Positions 25,581 through 36,559 of a stretch of 64,000 bases of DNA are shown here, piece after piece. The position numbers and the translations under genes are program-made. Numbering within the stretch: position 1 is the stretch's first letter; the number at the start of each line of letters is the position of its first letter. Below the pieces are notes generated by a model. That model was not told where the DNA came from and did no database searches. It saw only the letters and a list, made by a program, of their open reading frames with translations. Origin of the DNA: Bacillus sp. FJAT-52991 (GTDB lineage: Bacteria > Bacillota > Bacilli > Bacillales > Domibacillaceae); the NCBI RefSeq assembly GCF_037201805.1, contig NZ_CP147404.1, positions 1,760,001 through 1,824,000 on the forward strand, written 5' to 3'.

Positions 25581-26819
25581 TTAGCCTTCTAATAAAAGAT
25601 CTTCTGGGTTTTCGATTAATTCTTTTACAGTTTTCAAGAAACCAACTGCTTCTTTTCCATCGATAATTCTGTGGTCATAAGAAAGCGCCACATACATCAT
25701 CGGACGGTTTTCAATTGTATCTTTATCGATAGCCACTGGACGAGTTTGAATGGTATGCATTCCAAGGATACCAGCTTGGCGACCATTTAAAATTGGAGTA
25801 GACATTAATGAACCGAATACCCCACCGTTTGTAATAGTGAATGATCCACCTTGAAGATCGCTTAATGCTAATTTATTGTCACGAGCTTTTAAAGCTAGAC
25901 CTAAAATATCGCCTTCGATTTCAGCAAAGTTTTTGCGGTCACAGTCACGTACAACTGGTACAACTAGTCCGTCTTCAGTTGATACAGCTACACCGATATC
26001 ATAGTATTTTTTCAAAACAAATTCATTGCCATCGATTTCTGAGTTCACGTATGGATATTTTTTCAATGCCGCTACACATGCTTTAGTGAAGAAAGACATA
26101 AATCCAAGACGAACATCGTGGTCTTCAAAGAACTTGTCTTTTTTACGTTTACGAAGATCCATAATCGCGCTCATATCGATCTCATTAAACGTAGTCAGCA
26201 TCGCTGCTGTATGTTGAACATCTACCAATGTTTTCGCGATTGTTTGACGACGACGTGTCATGCGAACGCGTTCTACTGGTTTGCCATCATCTTGCTTAGG
26301 TGCTGCTGCTTGAGGAGCTTTAGCTGCCTGTTGTGGCGCAGATGGTGCTGGTTGGTTAGAGAATGAAGCTACATCTTGCTTGCGAACGCGACCCATTGGA
26401 TCCACTGTTGGTACTTCTGTTAAATCAATACCTTTTTCACGAGCAAGCTTACGTGCTGCTGGAGAAGCAATTGGACGTTGCTTTGTCTCTTCTTGAGCAG
26501 GTTCAGCTTTCACCGCTTCTTGTTTTACTTCTTCTTGAGGTGTTGCTTCAGCTGCTGGAGCAGGAGTAGATGCAACAGCTGATCCGTTTGCTTCTACTAC
26601 AGCAATCACTTGACCCACTTCAACTGTGTCACCTTCTGCTGCTTTTAATTCTGTGATAACCCCTGCTTCTTCAGAAATAACTTCAACGTTGACTTTATCC
26701 GTTTCTAATTCAACGATGTATTCCCCTTTTTCTACTTTATCTCCTGGTTGTTTCAACCATTGAGCAATTGTACCTTCCGAGATTGATTCTGCCAGCTCTG
26801 GAACTCTAATTTCAGCCAC
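25581..26819 (-). CDS. odhB: 2-oxoglutarate dehydrogenase E2, dihydrolipoyl succinyltransferase
   Basis: 412 residues. Lipoyl domain 1-77 with the lipoylated lysine in [11 protein letters not shown] (Lys 42), Ala/Pro/Glu-rich linker to about 115, E1/E3-binding domain ([15 protein letters not shown]), second linker, then the catalytic domain from about 190 ending with the active-site motif [12 protein letters not shown]. It transfers the succinyl group from E1 to CoA in the TCA cycle. It lies 90 bases downstream of odhA; E3 (pdhD) is encoded elsewhere, as in B. subtilis. Confidence 0.97.
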   Translation of the reverse strand: MAEIRVPELAESISEGTIAQWLKQPGDKVEKGEYIVELETDKVNVEVISEEAGVITELKAAEGDTVEVGQVIAVVEANGSAVASTPAPAAEATPQEEVKQEAVKAEPAQEETKQRPIASPAARKLAREKGIDLTEVPTVDPMGRVRKQDVASFSNQPAPSAPQQAAKAPQAAAPKQDDGKPVERVRMTRRRQTIAKTLVDVQHTAAMLTTFNEIDMSAIMDLRKRKKDKFFEDHDVRLGFMSFFTKACVAALKKYPYVNSEIDGNEFVLKKYYDIGVAVSTEDGLVVPVVRDCDRKNFAEIEGDILGLALKARDNKLALSDLQGGSFTITNGGVFGSLMSTPILNGRQAGILGMHTIQTRPVAIDKDTIENRPMMYVALSYDHRIIDGKEAVGFLKTVKELIENPEDLLLEG

Positions 26820-26908
26820 TTTCGTGTCCTCCTCTAATGTCTCATCAAATTTAAATGTAGTTTATTATTAGGAGTGAGCAGAATAAATCATTCCACTCAC
26901 TCTGCTAC

Positions 26909-29728
26909 TTACTTCGTTAATGCTTCATTAAGAATACGCTCTTGTTCTTTTTTGTGAACAATAGCATCCCCTACTGAAGGGCTTGAACGACGGCGGCGAC
27001 CGACGTAACGGACTGTTGCGCCATCTGGAGCTACATCGCGAAGTCTTGGATCAATATATGTCCAAGAACCCATATTTTGTGGTTCCTCTTGTAGCCATAC
27101 TAATTCTTTCACATTTGTAAAACGTGATAATAAAGCAGTAATTTCTTCTCTAGGGAATGGATAGATCTCTTCTACTCGAAGCACGTGTAGCCAATCAAGC
27201 CCTTCCGTTTTGCTAATTTGTTCAGCTAAATCGATAGAGACTTTTCCGCTACATAGAACGATTCTTTCCACTTTTTCTGGGTTACTTCCTAGTCTTGGTT
27301 CTTCAACCACTGGTTTAAATGAACCATTTGTGAATTCAGAAGCTTTTGACGCTGCTAAAGGATGACGAAGCAAGCTCTTAGGCGTCATAATAACTAATGG
27401 TCGCACTTCTTCTTTTTGAAGAATAGAAGCTTGACGACGAAGAATATGGAAATATTGAGCAGTAGAAGATAAATTCGCTACTGTCCAGTTGTTTTCCGCT
27501 GCACTTTGTAGGAAGCGTTCCATTCTTCCGCTTGAATGCTCTGGACCTTGTCCTTCATAGCCATGTGGTAGTAACATCACAAGACCAGACTTTTGTCCCC
27601 ATTTTGCACGACCTGAAGAAACAAATTGGTCAAACATTACTTGCGCCATGTTAGCAAAGTCACCAAATTGAGCTTCCCAAAGAACTAAAGTCTCTGGAGA
27701 AAAGACGTTATATCCATATTCATATCCGACAACAGCTGTTTCTGTTAGCGGACTGTTAATGACAACAAAGGATGAATCCACACCTTCTAAATGGTGAAGA
27801 GGCGTATATTCTTCTCCTGTTTTCTCATCATGTAGAACAAGGTTTCGGTGAGCAAATGTACCGCGCTGAGCATCCTGTCCTGTTAAACGAATTGGCGTGC
27901 CTTCTTTTAAAATCGCCGCAAATGCTAATGTTTCAGCATGACCCCAATCGATATTGCCGTCTTTTTCAAACACATTTTCACGACGCTTTAAAATACGCGC
28001 TAACTTTTTAAATACATTTAAATCCTCTGGCCAAGTTAATAGTTCATTGTTGAGCTCATTTAAAGCTTCTGTGCTAACAGCTGTATCGCCTGTTGGAAGC
28101 TCTTTCTCAACAAATTTTGGCGGATTCATAATGATATCTGGATTTTCATCTTTTTTCGGAACAGTTTCAAATAAGTCTTTTAATTTGTTCTCGTTATCAA
28201 TATTTAATTGATCAGCTTGTTCCTTCGTTAAGACACCGCGGTCAATTAATTTATTTGCATAAATTTCGCGAGCCGTTGGATGCTGGTGAATCATTTGATA
28301 CATCGTTGGGTTCGTTGTCATCGGCTCGTCCATTTCGTTATGACCGAAGCGACGGTAACCAATTAAATCAATAACGAAATCTTTTCCAAAACGATTACGG
28401 TAATCTACTGCCATAAGAGCCGCAGCTAAGCAAGCTTCTGGATCGTCTGCATTGACGTGTACAATTGGCACTTCAAATCCTTTCGCTAAGTCAGAAGCGT
28501 AGCGAGTAGATCTTGAATCGTAGCTTTCCGTTGTGAAACCGATCATGTTATTAGCGATGAGATGAATGGAACCGCCTGTTTGGTAACCAGGAATTCTGCT
28601 CATATTAAACGTTTCGCTGACAATCCCTTGTCCTGGGAATGCCGCATCCCCGTGAATAAGTACAGCAAGTGCTAATTCTGTGTTTTGTTCAGGTACACCG
28701 TTTTTTGCACGCTCTTCTTGAGCTGCACGAGTATATCCCGTAACAACTGGGCTGACTACTTCTAAGTGAGAAGGGTTATTAGCCAATGTCACACGTGTAA
28801 CAGTAGCATCTTCTTTATAATTGTGGTCTGCACCTAAGTGATATTTAACGTCACCAGTCCAACCATATGTAGTCATTTTTGTTGAGCCTTCAGGAAGAAG
28901 GTTTTTGCTTGGTGCATGCTGGAATTCAGCAAAGATCATTTCGTAAGGTTTGCCTAAAATATGTGCAAGTACATTTAGGCGTCCACGGTGAGCCATTCCG
29001 ATGTTAATCGTTTTTGTTCCGTTCGCAGCGGAAGTGCGCACTACTGCATCAAGAAGAGGGACCATCGCATCTAAACCTTCAATAGAGAAGCGCTTTTGTC
29101 CTACGAAAGTTTTATGAATAAATTTCTCGAAACCTTCAACTTCTGTTAAACGTTTCAACAATTGAACTTTTTGATCATTAGAGAACTTTGGATAATATCC
29201 CGTTGATTCAATTTGCTTTCTCAACCATTGCTTCTCTTCTAAATCGTGAACTTGGGCTAATTCAAAAGCAAGTTTATCTGTATAGACTTTTTTCAAATGT
29301 TGGATTGCTTCCAATCCATTTGTAACATGAGCAGGCGCATCGGGACATAAGTATTTAACAGGAACCTTTCTTAATTCTGCTTCCGTTAAATCATATGTGC
29401 TTAATTCAATTCGCCGCGTGTCTTTATTACGGTCATTTAAAGGATTAATATCTGCCGCTAAGTGCCCATAAATACGAATGCTATCCGCTAATTTGATTGC
29501 GTTAAATAGCGTGTTTAAATCTCCTTGTGATGCAGGTACAGCTGTTTGACCACCTTCCGCTACTTGCTCATTAGCTACAGGTGCTCCCCATTCATCAAAC
29601 ATTTGTTTTAGCTCTGGATCCACTGATGTTGGATCCTCTAAATACTGTTCATATACTTCCATCACATATCCAAGGTTTGGTCCAAAGAATTTACTCCATG
29701 GATTCCCTTGGGCTGTCTGCATTTCCAT
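26909..29728 (-). CDS. odhA: 2-oxoglutarate dehydrogenase E1
   Basis: 939 residues, usual length. N-terminal [23 protein letters not shown] is the segment that docks E1 to E2. ThDP binding: [44 protein letters not shown] and NDPEACLAA. The C-terminal transketolase-like part has [15 protein letters not shown] and [12 protein letters not shown]. It decarboxylates 2-oxoglutarate and reductively succinylates the E2 lipoyl group. The ATG is nine bases after GGAGG. A candidate CcpA site lies 112 bases upstream. Confidence 0.97.
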   Translation of the reverse strand: MEMQTAQGNPWSKFFGPNLGYVMEVYEQYLEDPTSVDPELKQMFDEWGAPVANEQVAEGGQTAVPASQGDLNTLFNAIKLADSIRIYGHLAADINPLNDRNKDTRRIELSTYDLTEAELRKVPVKYLCPDAPAHVTNGLEAIQHLKKVYTDKLAFELAQVHDLEEKQWLRKQIESTGYYPKFSNDQKVQLLKRLTEVEGFEKFIHKTFVGQKRFSIEGLDAMVPLLDAVVRTSAANGTKTINIGMAHRGRLNVLAHILGKPYEMIFAEFQHAPSKNLLPEGSTKMTTYGWTGDVKYHLGADHNYKEDATVTRVTLANNPSHLEVVSPVVTGYTRAAQEERAKNGVPEQNTELALAVLIHGDAAFPGQGIVSETFNMSRIPGYQTGGSIHLIANNMIGFTTESYDSRSTRYASDLAKGFEVPIVHVNADDPEACLAAALMAVDYRNRFGKDFVIDLIGYRRFGHNEMDEPMTTNPTMYQMIHQHPTAREIYANKLIDRGVLTKEQADQLNIDNENKLKDLFETVPKKDENPDIIMNPPKFVEKELPTGDTAVSTEALNELNNELLTWPEDLNVFKKLARILKRRENVFEKDGNIDWGHAETLAFAAILKEGTPIRLTGQDAQRGTFAHRNLVLHDEKTGEEYTPLHHLEGVDSSFVVINSPLTETAVVGYEYGYNVFSPETLVLWEAQFGDFANMAQVMFDQFVSSGRAKWGQKSGLVMLLPHGYEGQGPEHSSGRMERFLQSAAENNWTVANLSSTAQYFHILRRQASILQKEEVRPLVIMTPKSLLRHPLAASKASEFTNGSFKPVVEEPRLGSNPEKVERIVLCSGKVSIDLAEQISKTEGLDWLHVLRVEEIYPFPREEITALLSRFTNVKELVWLQEEPQNMGSWTYIDPRLRDVAPDGATVRYVGRRRRSSPSVGDAIVHKKEQERILNEALTK

Positions 29729-29839
29729 TCTAAAAAACCTCCAACCATTTCGCCCATTAATTTTTACATTGAATAATTTTTTGTTCAGTTATTTCCTAAG
29801 AATGAAGTCGCAGTAGAAAATAACATAAAGAAGTGAAAA

Positions 29840-29853
29840 TAAAACCGCTTACA
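29840..29853 (-). promoter_or_regulatory. possible cre (CcpA) site upstream of odhA
   Basis: Minus strand TGTAAGCGGTTTTA matches TGWAARCGYTWNCW at 12 of 14 positions. Carbon repression of the TCA cycle would make sense. The 621-base gap 29729-30349 also contains the hairpin ATGTTTTC/GAAAACAT near 29955-29977 and the terminator at 30306-30340. I saw no gene in it and could not fix the odhA promoter. Confidence 0.45.
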
Positions 29854-30305
29854 AGGACATCTTACCACTGAACACTAATAAGATAAAGTATTAACGCTTA
29901 ATCTAGCAATTTTTTGCGACATTTTTAAACAGGCAAAAAAATAGTACCAGCTATATGTTTTCGCTGAGGAAAACATTATATCAATATACTTTTTATTCCT
30001 GTTGTTTTTTTGCTATTTCCCCGTATTTAAAACGCGGCATCTTTTTTTCATGTACCATCTTACTACTGTTACTTAGAAATTCCAATCCTTTTTTATAAAA
30101 ATCTTAAATTAAATCGACGAGTTTTCATTTAACTTGATTTTACCTGCTTTAAGGGCGTTTTTTTCTGCTTTGTACTCCTCCTTCATTGTGGCTCATTTTC
30201 TTATTTTCTAAACCTCTCAACGTAAAGGAAGAAGACGCTTTATCGAAATGTTTTCTTAACATTTGTTCGAACGTATCTTAAAGCTATGGACAAGCAGTCA
30301 ATAAA

Positions 30306-30340
30306 TCAAAAGAACTGGCCTAAAATAAAGAGCCAGTCCC
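30306..30340 (-). terminator. terminator after the sulfur-transfer gene
   Basis: Minus-strand stem ACTGGC/GCCAGT with a 12-base loop followed by TCTTTTGATTT. Confidence 0.6.
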
Positions 30341-30349
30341 TTCATATTT

Positions 30350-32794
30350 TTAAATAAACAAATTAACATTTGAATCTTCGGCTTGGCCGAGATAAGAAGC
30401 AACCCCGCCAATTTGAACACCGTCGATTAATTCATGTTCCCGGATGCCCATTACATCCATGCTCATAGCACAAGCTGTAATTTCCACACCAAGATCCATC
30501 GCAGTCACCATCAATTTTTCAAGGCTATCAACGTTTTTCTGCTCCATCACTGTGCGAATCATTTTCGCCCCCATTCCTCCCATATTCATATTTGAAATCG
30601 GAAGCTTCTTCGGTCCGCGCGGCATCATTTTACTGAACATTTTTTCAATGAAGTCTTTCCCTTCTTGAGATACTGCTTCTTCCCTGCGTAAAATATTTAA
30701 GCCCCAAAAAGTAAAGAACATGGTCACTTTCTTACCCATTGCCGCCGCCCCTGTTGCAATGATGAAGGAAGCAATGGCTTTATCGAGATCCTGATCAAAT
30801 ACAACGAGTGTGGCTCCTTTAGGACTGTTTGCAGATACTTGAGTATTGACACCAGCGCCCCCTCTACGAACATATACAACGGTTATTCCATCGATCGTTT
30901 CATCTTTAAGGAAGGTGTTTCCTGTTTTACTGCACCAGGCTTTCACATCCGAAATAAAACCTGGATCTGTGACTTTCACTTCTAGCACTTCACCATCATT
31001 CATTTGATTCATCGTTTGAAACACTTGACTAATCGGTCCTGGACATTGAAGGCCTAGACAGTTTAATTGTACATCTGCTTTGACATCACCTGTGATTGCT
31101 TCCATTGCTTGTGCCATCGTTTGTTGTTCACCTTCCACTTTTGTTTGAATTGGTGTTTTACGTGCTTCTTGATCACGTAAAACACTCGCATACATTTTAT
31201 AGCCACCACTTACGTTATACACATCAAATCCATGTTCTTTTAATAAATTGGATGCTAAATAGCCTCTTTGTCCGACTTGACAGGAAACATACACAGGTTG
31301 ATCTTTAGGAATTTCCTTTAACCTCATTTTCAACTCGCCAAGCGGAATATTCTTACTTCCTTTTATATAACCCATTTCACGTTCTAATGGCTCACGAACG
31401 TCTATGACTGTGCCCCCTTTTGCAATAACTTCATCTATTTGTAAGACATGAGCGGCTTTTAGTTCTCCATTTACGATATTGCCTGCCACATAGCCCAGCA
31501 TATTAATCGGATCTTTAGGAGTAGAGAACGCTGGAGAAGAAATCAACTCAAGGTCTTGTAAATCAAATACACTCATTTTTGCCTTAATTCCAGTCGCAAT
31601 GACGTCTATTCTTTTCTCCACACCTGTTAATCCAATCGCTTGGGCCCCATAAATCTCACCTGTTTCTGGGTGAAACGTCATTTTCAATGTGATAGAACTT
31701 CCACCAATGTAATATCCCGCTTGCGAAGCTGGATGAATATGAACGGCCTCATATGGTACGTTCAGTGATTTTAACGTCTTTTCGTTACTACCTGTCGCAG
31801 CTACTGTTAAATCAAACAGCTTCGTTGCTGTCGTGCCAATAGAGCCGCTATATTGTACGTTCTTTCCGTAAATATGGTCCGCTACTACTCTACCTTGACG
31901 GTTTGTGAAAGAAGCAGATGGTGCCTCACCAGACCATTCGACAACATTACCGATCGCATAGATTGCTGGATCATTCGTTTGTAAGTTCGCATTAACGAGA
32001 GCGCCGCCTTTTTTTCCAATGGCTAGTCCGGCTTCTTTGGCTAATTCACTTTCAGGAGTTAGGCCCATTGCCAATATCGTTATATCACTATTTAAAACGG
32101 TTCCATTTTGCAAAATTAATTGTTGTTCTGCATGATCCATGCTGATAACCTGCTGACCTAAGATGACATTCATATCTTGATCGCGTAATTTTTGATGCAC
32201 AAGAGCGGCCATTTCTTCATCCAGAGCTGGGGCTAACTGTGAACCGGCCTCAATGATGGTTACTTGCATCCCTCGTTTTTGTAAGTTCTCAGCAATTTCA
32301 ATGGCAGTAAAGCCTCCGCCTATAACAACTGCCTGCTTGGCTTCTTTCTTCTTCAGCCAGCTCTTGATCTCATCCGCATCGGGAATCGTTTGAAGAGTAA
32401 ACACATTATCAGCTTTGTCTAAGCCTCGAATGGCAGGAACAATCGGCGAAGCACCTGTTGCTAAAATAAGAATGTCATATGTTTCTTCATACTGTTCACT
32501 TGTTTTAGCATGTTTGACCGTAATCGTTTGATCTTTACGATTAATGTACGTCACTTCAGCTTCGATGCGAATATCTAAATTGTATCTTTCTGTGAGCCCT
32601 TCTACTGTTTGGATCAGCAATGAATCACGTTGAGGAACCATTTCACCAATATAGTAAGGCAACCCACAACTCGCATAGGAAATGTATTCTCCTTTTTCGA
32701 ACAAAATAATTTGTGCCTTCGGATCTAATCGACGTAAACGAGCGGCCGCTGTTGCGCCTGCAGCTGCTCCACCAATAATGACAATTTTCTTCAT
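30350..32794 (-). CDS. four-module sulfur-transfer protein: CoA-disulfide reductase-rhodanese-TusA-DsrE2
   Basis: 814 residues. 1-440: pyridine nucleotide-disulfide reductase with FAD motif GGAAAGATAAARL and the single redox cysteine of CoA-disulfide/CoA-persulfide reductases in SYASCGLPYYIG (Cys 43). About 455-550: rhodanese domain with active-site loop SCQVGQRG. About 570-645: TusA domain with CLGLQCPGP. About 660-814: DsrE2-like domain with ACAMSMDVMGI. All four carry their sulfur-handling cysteine, so a persulfide could be passed along one chain. Shorter two-domain relatives (reductase-rhodanese) are known in B. anthracis. CsoR/CstR-like palindromes flank the promoter, which suggests induction by persulfide. 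Monocistronic. Confidence 0.88.
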   Translation of the reverse strand: MKKIVIIGGAAAGATAAARLRRLDPKAQIILFEKGEYISYASCGLPYYIGEMVPQRDSLLIQTVEGLTERYNLDIRIEAEVTYINRKDQTITVKHAKTSEQYEETYDILILATGASPIVPAIRGLDKADNVFTLQTIPDADEIKSWLKKKEAKQAVVIGGGFTAIEIAENLQKRGMQVTIIEAGSQLAPALDEEMAALVHQKLRDQDMNVILGQQVISMDHAEQQLILQNGTVLNSDITILAMGLTPESELAKEAGLAIGKKGGALVNANLQTNDPAIYAIGNVVEWSGEAPSASFTNRQGRVVADHIYGKNVQYSGSIGTTATKLFDLTVAATGSNEKTLKSLNVPYEAVHIHPASQAGYYIGGSSITLKMTFHPETGEIYGAQAIGLTGVEKRIDVIATGIKAKMSVFDLQDLELISSPAFSTPKDPINMLGYVAGNIVNGELKAAHVLQIDEVIAKGGTVIDVREPLEREMGYIKGSKNIPLGELKMRLKEIPKDQPVYVSCQVGQRGYLASNLLKEHGFDVYNVSGGYKMYASVLRDQEARKTPIQTKVEGEQQTMAQAMEAITGDVKADVQLNCLGLQCPGPISQVFQTMNQMNDGEVLEVKVTDPGFISDVKAWCSKTGNTFLKDETIDGITVVYVRRGGAGVNTQVSANSPKGATLVVFDQDLDKAIASFIIATGAAAMGKKVTMFFTFWGLNILRREEAVSQEGKDFIEKMFSKMMPRGPKKLPISNMNMGGMGAKMIRTVMEQKNVDSLEKLMVTAMDLGVEITACAMSMDVMGIREHELIDGVQIGGVASYLGQAEDSNVNLFI

Positions 32795-32811
32795 TTATTC
32801 CCTCTCCTTTT

Positions 32812-32913
32812 ATACCATATGGGGTATTTTTAATAATAAAATAATGCCGCTGATTATTTTCTATTGGTATCTTAATCACTTTTTTTGATTTTGTCAAATA
32901 CCCCTGTATGTAT
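32812..32913 (-). promoter_or_regulatory. promoter with two CsoR/CstR-like palindromes
   Basis: Minus strand: TTGACA (32897-32892), 17 bases, TAAGAT (32874-32869). ATACATACAGGGGTAT (32913-32898) abuts the -35. ATACCATATGGGGTAT (32812-32827, read on plus) lies in the leader just before the ribosome binding site. Both share ATAC...GGGGTAT, the G/C-centred pattern of CsoR/CstR/RcnR-family operators. The regulator gene is not in the window. Confidence 0.55.
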
Positions 32914-32955
32914 TTTCATAAAATGAACCTTTTTTTGCTGGAAAGATATTGTTGG

Positions 32956-33049
32956 TATAATAGAGAAATAAATTTACATATTGCGAAAACGAGGAGAAAC
33001 GGTGAAAAGAGCGTTTATTTATCAAGATGAAAAATCTCATAAGTCATAG
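32956..33049 (+). pseudogene. gene stub: promoter, ribosome binding site and 15 codons
   Basis: An extended -10 (TTGGTATAAT, 32956-32961) is followed by GAGGAG (32991) and a GTG start at 33002. The frame (VKRAFIYQDEKSHKS) stops at 33049. The residues look like the beginning of a larger protein (possibly a WGR-like domain, MKRxFIYQDEKSxKFW), cut short. A hairpin AATGATG/CATCATT follows at about 33053-33078. It may be a decayed gene or a tiny expressed leader. The remainder of the 32795-33171 gap holds the sulfur-gene promoter and the trp terminator. Confidence 0.4.
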
Positions 33050-33117
33050 ATAAAATGATGGAAGATCTTTCATCATTTTCAAATTAGACATTTAATCTTT
33101 TAAATAAAAATGATGCT

Positions 33118-33153
33118 TTGGAGGGTAACTTCTTATATTTATCTACCCTCCAA
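33118..33153 (-). terminator. hairpin at the end of the trp operon
   Basis: Perfect 10-bp stem TTGGAGGGTA/TACCCTCCAA 19 bases after the trpA stop. The T-run is displaced (AAGCATCATTTTT), so efficiency is uncertain. Confidence 0.6.
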
Positions 33154-33171
33154 ATTCCATTTTAGATGATA

Positions 33172-33960
33172 TCATTCATGTACATGTAAAATGGGTTCAG
33201 GCAATAGTTTGGCAATCTCTTCTTGTTTTCCTTCATGAAATAGTTGAACGATTTGACTGCCGACAATTACCCCGTCGCAAGATGTCCCTAGTTCTTGTGC
33301 TTGCTCTTTTGAGGAAACACCAAATCCAGCAAGAACAGGTACTTTCGCTTCTGCTTTTATTCGCTGCAAAAATTGATGCACCTCTTCTTGAAAGTTAGAT
33401 CTCACTCCTGTAATTCCTTTAACAGTCACAGCATAAATAAATCCTTCTGCCTCTGCTAGAAGACTCTTTACTCGTTCCATTGGGCTTGTTAAAGTAACTA
33501 AACGAATGAGTGCGAGATCCTGGTGGTCCAATAAGGGTTTCACTTCTTCCTCTTCTTCAAGCGGCAAATCTGGAATAATCACCCCTGATGCCCCCGCTGA
33601 TGCCGCATCAACAGCAAATTGTTCGATTCCATATCGGTACACAGGATTGAAATACGTCATTAACACAAAAGGAATCTGGATTTCGTTTTTTATTTTTTGT
33701 AATTCATCTAATATGTTCTTCAAAGTGACCTGTTGCTGTAAAGCACGCTTTCCAGCTTCTTGAATGACGGGACCATCCGCTACTGGGTCTGAAAATGGAA
33801 TCCCTACTTCAATAAGAGTTACACCGATCTGCTGCAAATAAAGCATTTGGTCCTTCAATTTATTTAGGCCGCCATCTCCCGCCATAATATAAGCAACAAA
33901 GGCTTTTTTATTTTGATCATGAAGTGATTGAAAAGCGAATTTCATTTTTTCTTTACTCAT
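33172..33960 (-). CDS. trpA: tryptophan synthase alpha chain
   Basis: 262 residues, TIM barrel. Catalytic Glu in [20 protein letters not shown], catalytic Asp in [14 protein letters not shown], and phosphate-binding [24 protein letters not shown]. It cleaves indole-glycerol phosphate and channels indole to TrpB. It overlaps the trpB end by eight bases and is the last gene of the operon. Confidence 0.97.
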   Translation of the reverse strand: MSKEKMKFAFQSLHDQNKKAFVAYIMAGDGGLNKLKDQMLYLQQIGVTLIEVGIPFSDPVADGPVIQEAGKRALQQQVTLKNILDELQKIKNEIQIPFVLMTYFNPVYRYGIEQFAVDAASAGASGVIIPDLPLEEEEEVKPLLDHQDLALIRLVTLTSPMERVKSLLAEAEGFIYAVTVKGITGVRSNFQEEVHQFLQRIKAEAKVPVLAGFGVSSKEQAQELGTSCDGVIVGSQIVQLFHEGKQEEIAKLLPEPILHVHE

Positions 33961-35158
33961 TGCCGTGTCCTCCTAATCTCTCTTGAATAGCTGCCACATC
34001 TTTATCTCCACGTCCTGACAAACAAATGACGACTGTCTCTTCTTTGGCCATTGAAGCAGCCTGCTTTACTGCATAGGCAATGGCATGAGAGCTTTCAAGT
34101 GCTGGAATAATGCCTTCGGTTTGCGTCAGTAGTTTAAACCCATCTAACGCTTCTTCATCTGTCACTGCTTTATAGTTCACTCGGCCCATTTCCTTTAACA
34201 AACTATGCTCAGGGCCTACTCCTGGATAATCTAATCCGGCAGAAATCGAATGCGCTTCTTGAATTTGACCAGCTTCATCCTGTAACAAATACATCTTGCT
34301 TCCATGAAGAACACCGACCGAACCTTTCGTTAATGAAGCGGCATGTTGTTCCGTTTCTATTCCCTTCCCAGCAGCTTCTACACCATATAATTGAACGTGT
34401 TTATCCTCAATAAATGGATAAAACATTCCCATCGCATTGCTTCCTCCTCCGATGCATGCCACTACTGCATCAGGAAGCCTTCCTTCTTTCTCAAGTATTT
34501 GTGCTTTCGTTTCTTTTCCAATGACACTTTGAAAGTCACGCACCATTTGCGGAAATGGATGTGGACCGAGGACAGATCCCATAATATAATGAGTATCCTC
34601 TACATGAGCAACCCAATAGCGTAAAGCCTCGTTCACAGCATCCTTCAATGTTCCGCTCCCTTGACTAACGCCAATCACTTTCGCTCCTAATAACTCCATG
34701 CGGAACACATTTAATTGTTGACGTTTAATATCTTCTTCTCCCATAAAAATAACACATTCAAGGTTCAGCAAGGCGCAGATGGTCGCTGTGGCCACTCCAT
34801 GTTGACCAGCTCCTGTTTCAGCTACGACTTTCCTTTTACCCATTCGAACAGCGAGAAGACCTTGGCCAATCGTATTATTAATTTTGTGAGCGCCTGTATG
34901 ATTTAAATCTTCTCGCTTTAAATAAATCTTGGCTCCACCCATTTTCTTCGTTAAATTTCGCGCAAAATATAATGGATTTTCTCGACCGACATAATCTTTT
35001 AAGTATCCATTTAATTCTTCGATGAACGCTGGGTCTTTTCTCGCTTTTTCGTAAGCTTCCTCTAATTCAATCACTGCTTGCATTAATGTTTCTGGTACAT
35101 ATCTACCTCCAAACTTTCCAAAATGCCCTTTTGAATCCGGTTGTGTATATACAGTCAT
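33953..35158 (-). CDS. trpB: tryptophan synthase beta chain
   Basis: 401 residues from ATG 35158, ten bases behind AAAGGAG; a TTG six bases earlier overlaps the trpF stop and is less likely. Pyridoxal lysine in [15 protein letters not shown], catalytic Glu in [14 protein letters not shown], phosphate loop [10 protein letters not shown]. It joins indole and serine to tryptophan. This is the trpB1 type that pairs with TrpA. Confidence 0.97.
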   Translation of the reverse strand: MTVYTQPDSKGHFGKFGGRYVPETLMQAVIELEEAYEKARKDPAFIEELNGYLKDYVGRENPLYFARNLTKKMGGAKIYLKREDLNHTGAHKINNTIGQGLLAVRMGKRKVVAETGAGQHGVATATICALLNLECVIFMGEEDIKRQQLNVFRMELLGAKVIGVSQGSGTLKDAVNEALRYWVAHVEDTHYIMGSVLGPHPFPQMVRDFQSVIGKETKAQILEKEGRLPDAVVACIGGGSNAMGMFYPFIEDKHVQLYGVEAAGKGIETEQHAASLTKGSVGVLHGSKMYLLQDEAGQIQEAHSISAGLDYPGVGPEHSLLKEMGRVNYKAVTDEEALDGFKLLTQTEGIIPALESSHAIAYAVKQAASMAKEETVVICLSGRGDKDVAAIQERLGGHGNE

Positions 35159-35160
35159 CG

Positions 35161-35778
35161 TCAATAAACTCCTTTCGCTTGATCCATAAATGCTTTCATT
35201 TTTTTTAAATCTTTTACACCGTTTGTTTCCACTCCACTTGAGACATCGACAGCTGCTGGTTGAACCGTTGTCATCGCTTCTTTCACATTATCAGGGTGAA
35301 GACCGCCTGCTAATATTAGCCTGGTTCGATCGAATGTTTCACCGGCAAGCATGGACCAATCAAATGACGTTCCATTTCCTCCTCGGTACAGACCTTTCGC
35401 GCTATCTAGCAGGATCAAATCAGCTGGGTAAGCAAGTGCCTCTTTTATCGAAAGCTTTGCCGGGTAACTAAAAGCTTTAATAACTGGAAGTGTTAATTTT
35501 CTCGCATATTCTGGTGGCTCATCTCCATGAAGCTGAATCATATCAAGAGAGGCAATTGCAGCGATTTCTTCTACTCGTTTCAAGTTCTCATTCACAAATA
35601 CCCCGACTTTTAACGGTCCTTTTGATAGGCAGTCAGACAGGGTTGCTGCTTGTTCAGCCGAGACTTGCCGCTTACTTTCGGCAAAGACAAACCCGATATA
35701 ATCCGTCCCTATTTGTTGAACGTGTAATGCGGTGTCTATGTCTTGTATCCCGCAAATTTTCACCTTCACCTTACTCAC
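35161..35778 (-). CDS. trpF: phosphoribosylanthranilate isomerase
   Basis: 205 residues, TIM barrel. General base Cys in [56 protein letters not shown] and [15 protein letters not shown] (catalytic Asp). It isomerises PRA to CdRP. It lies one base after trpC and the trpB start follows within its stop region. Confidence 0.96.
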   Translation of the reverse strand: MSKVKVKICGIQDIDTALHVQQIGTDYIGFVFAESKRQVSAEQAATLSDCLSKGPLKVGVFVNENLKRVEEIAAIASLDMIQLHGDEPPEYARKLTLPVIKAFSYPAKLSIKEALAYPADLILLDSAKGLYRGGNGTSFDWSMLAGETFDRTRLILAGGLHPDNVKEAMTTVQPAAVDVSSGVETNGVKDLKKMKAFMDQAKGVY

Positions 35779-35779
35779 C

Positions 35780-36559
35780 TCACAGCCTAATTTTTAATTC
35801 TTCGATGGTACGAGGAATGTCACTGCTCTTCATCAATGTTTCACCGACTAAAATCGCTCTAGCCCCTGCACTTCGAACACGCTTGACATCTTCCTTCGTT
35901 TGGATGCCGCTTTCTGATACAAAAACAATATCTGGCTGATCATACACTTGTAGTAATCGTTCAGTTGTCGCTAAATCGACTTGAAACGTATTTAAATCAC
36001 GATTATTAATGCCAATGATCGTTGCATTAATCGCTAGTGCCCGTTCCATTTCTTCCTCATTATGCACCTCTAACAGGACATCAAGCTCCCGTTCCTTCGC
36101 ATACTCATACAGTTCCTGAAGCTGCTGTTGATGAAGGGCGGCAGCAATGAGTAAGATGACATTCGCCCCTGCTTGTTCCGCTCGATCAATTTGAATCGGG
36201 TCGATGATAAAATCTTTACAAAGAATCGGTACATCCACCTTTGTGCGAACATCTTTAAGATCGGCCATCGTTCCTTTAAAAAATGATTCATCGGTTAAAA
36301 CAGAAATCGCATCAGCTCCGCTATTTTCATATATTTGTGCCTGGTGCTGCGGATCGACTGTCAGATTAATTGCTCCTTTAGAAGGAGAAGCCCGTTTGAT
36401 TTCAGCAATCAGATTCATTGTTTTAGATTGCATACAGGATTCATATAGAGATTTCCTTATTCTATTTGGAAGCTGCACTTCTTTTTGAACATTCCCTTTC
36501 AATTGTTCAACTTCTTCTTTCTTTTTTGCCAATATTCTGTCTAATATAGTGATTGTCAT
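35780..36559 (-). CDS. trpC: indole-3-glycerol phosphate synthase
   Basis: 259 residues. Catalytic residues visible in [15 protein letters not shown] (Glu, Lys), [12 protein letters not shown] (Lys), [12 protein letters not shown] (Glu), INNRDLNTF (Asn) and VSESGIQT (Glu, Ser). It closes CdRP to indole-glycerol phosphate. The start overlaps the trpGD stop by four bases, so translation is coupled. Confidence 0.97.
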   Translation of the reverse strand: MTITILDRILAKKKEEVEQLKGNVQKEVQLPNRIRKSLYESCMQSKTMNLIAEIKRASPSKGAINLTVDPQHQAQIYENSGADAISVLTDESFFKGTMADLKDVRTKVDVPILCKDFIIDPIQIDRAEQAGANVILLIAAALHQQQLQELYEYAKERELDVLLEVHNEEEMERALAINATIIGINNRDLNTFQVDLATTERLLQVYDQPDIVFVSESGIQTKEDVKRVRSAGARAILVGETLMKSSDIPRTIEELKIRL

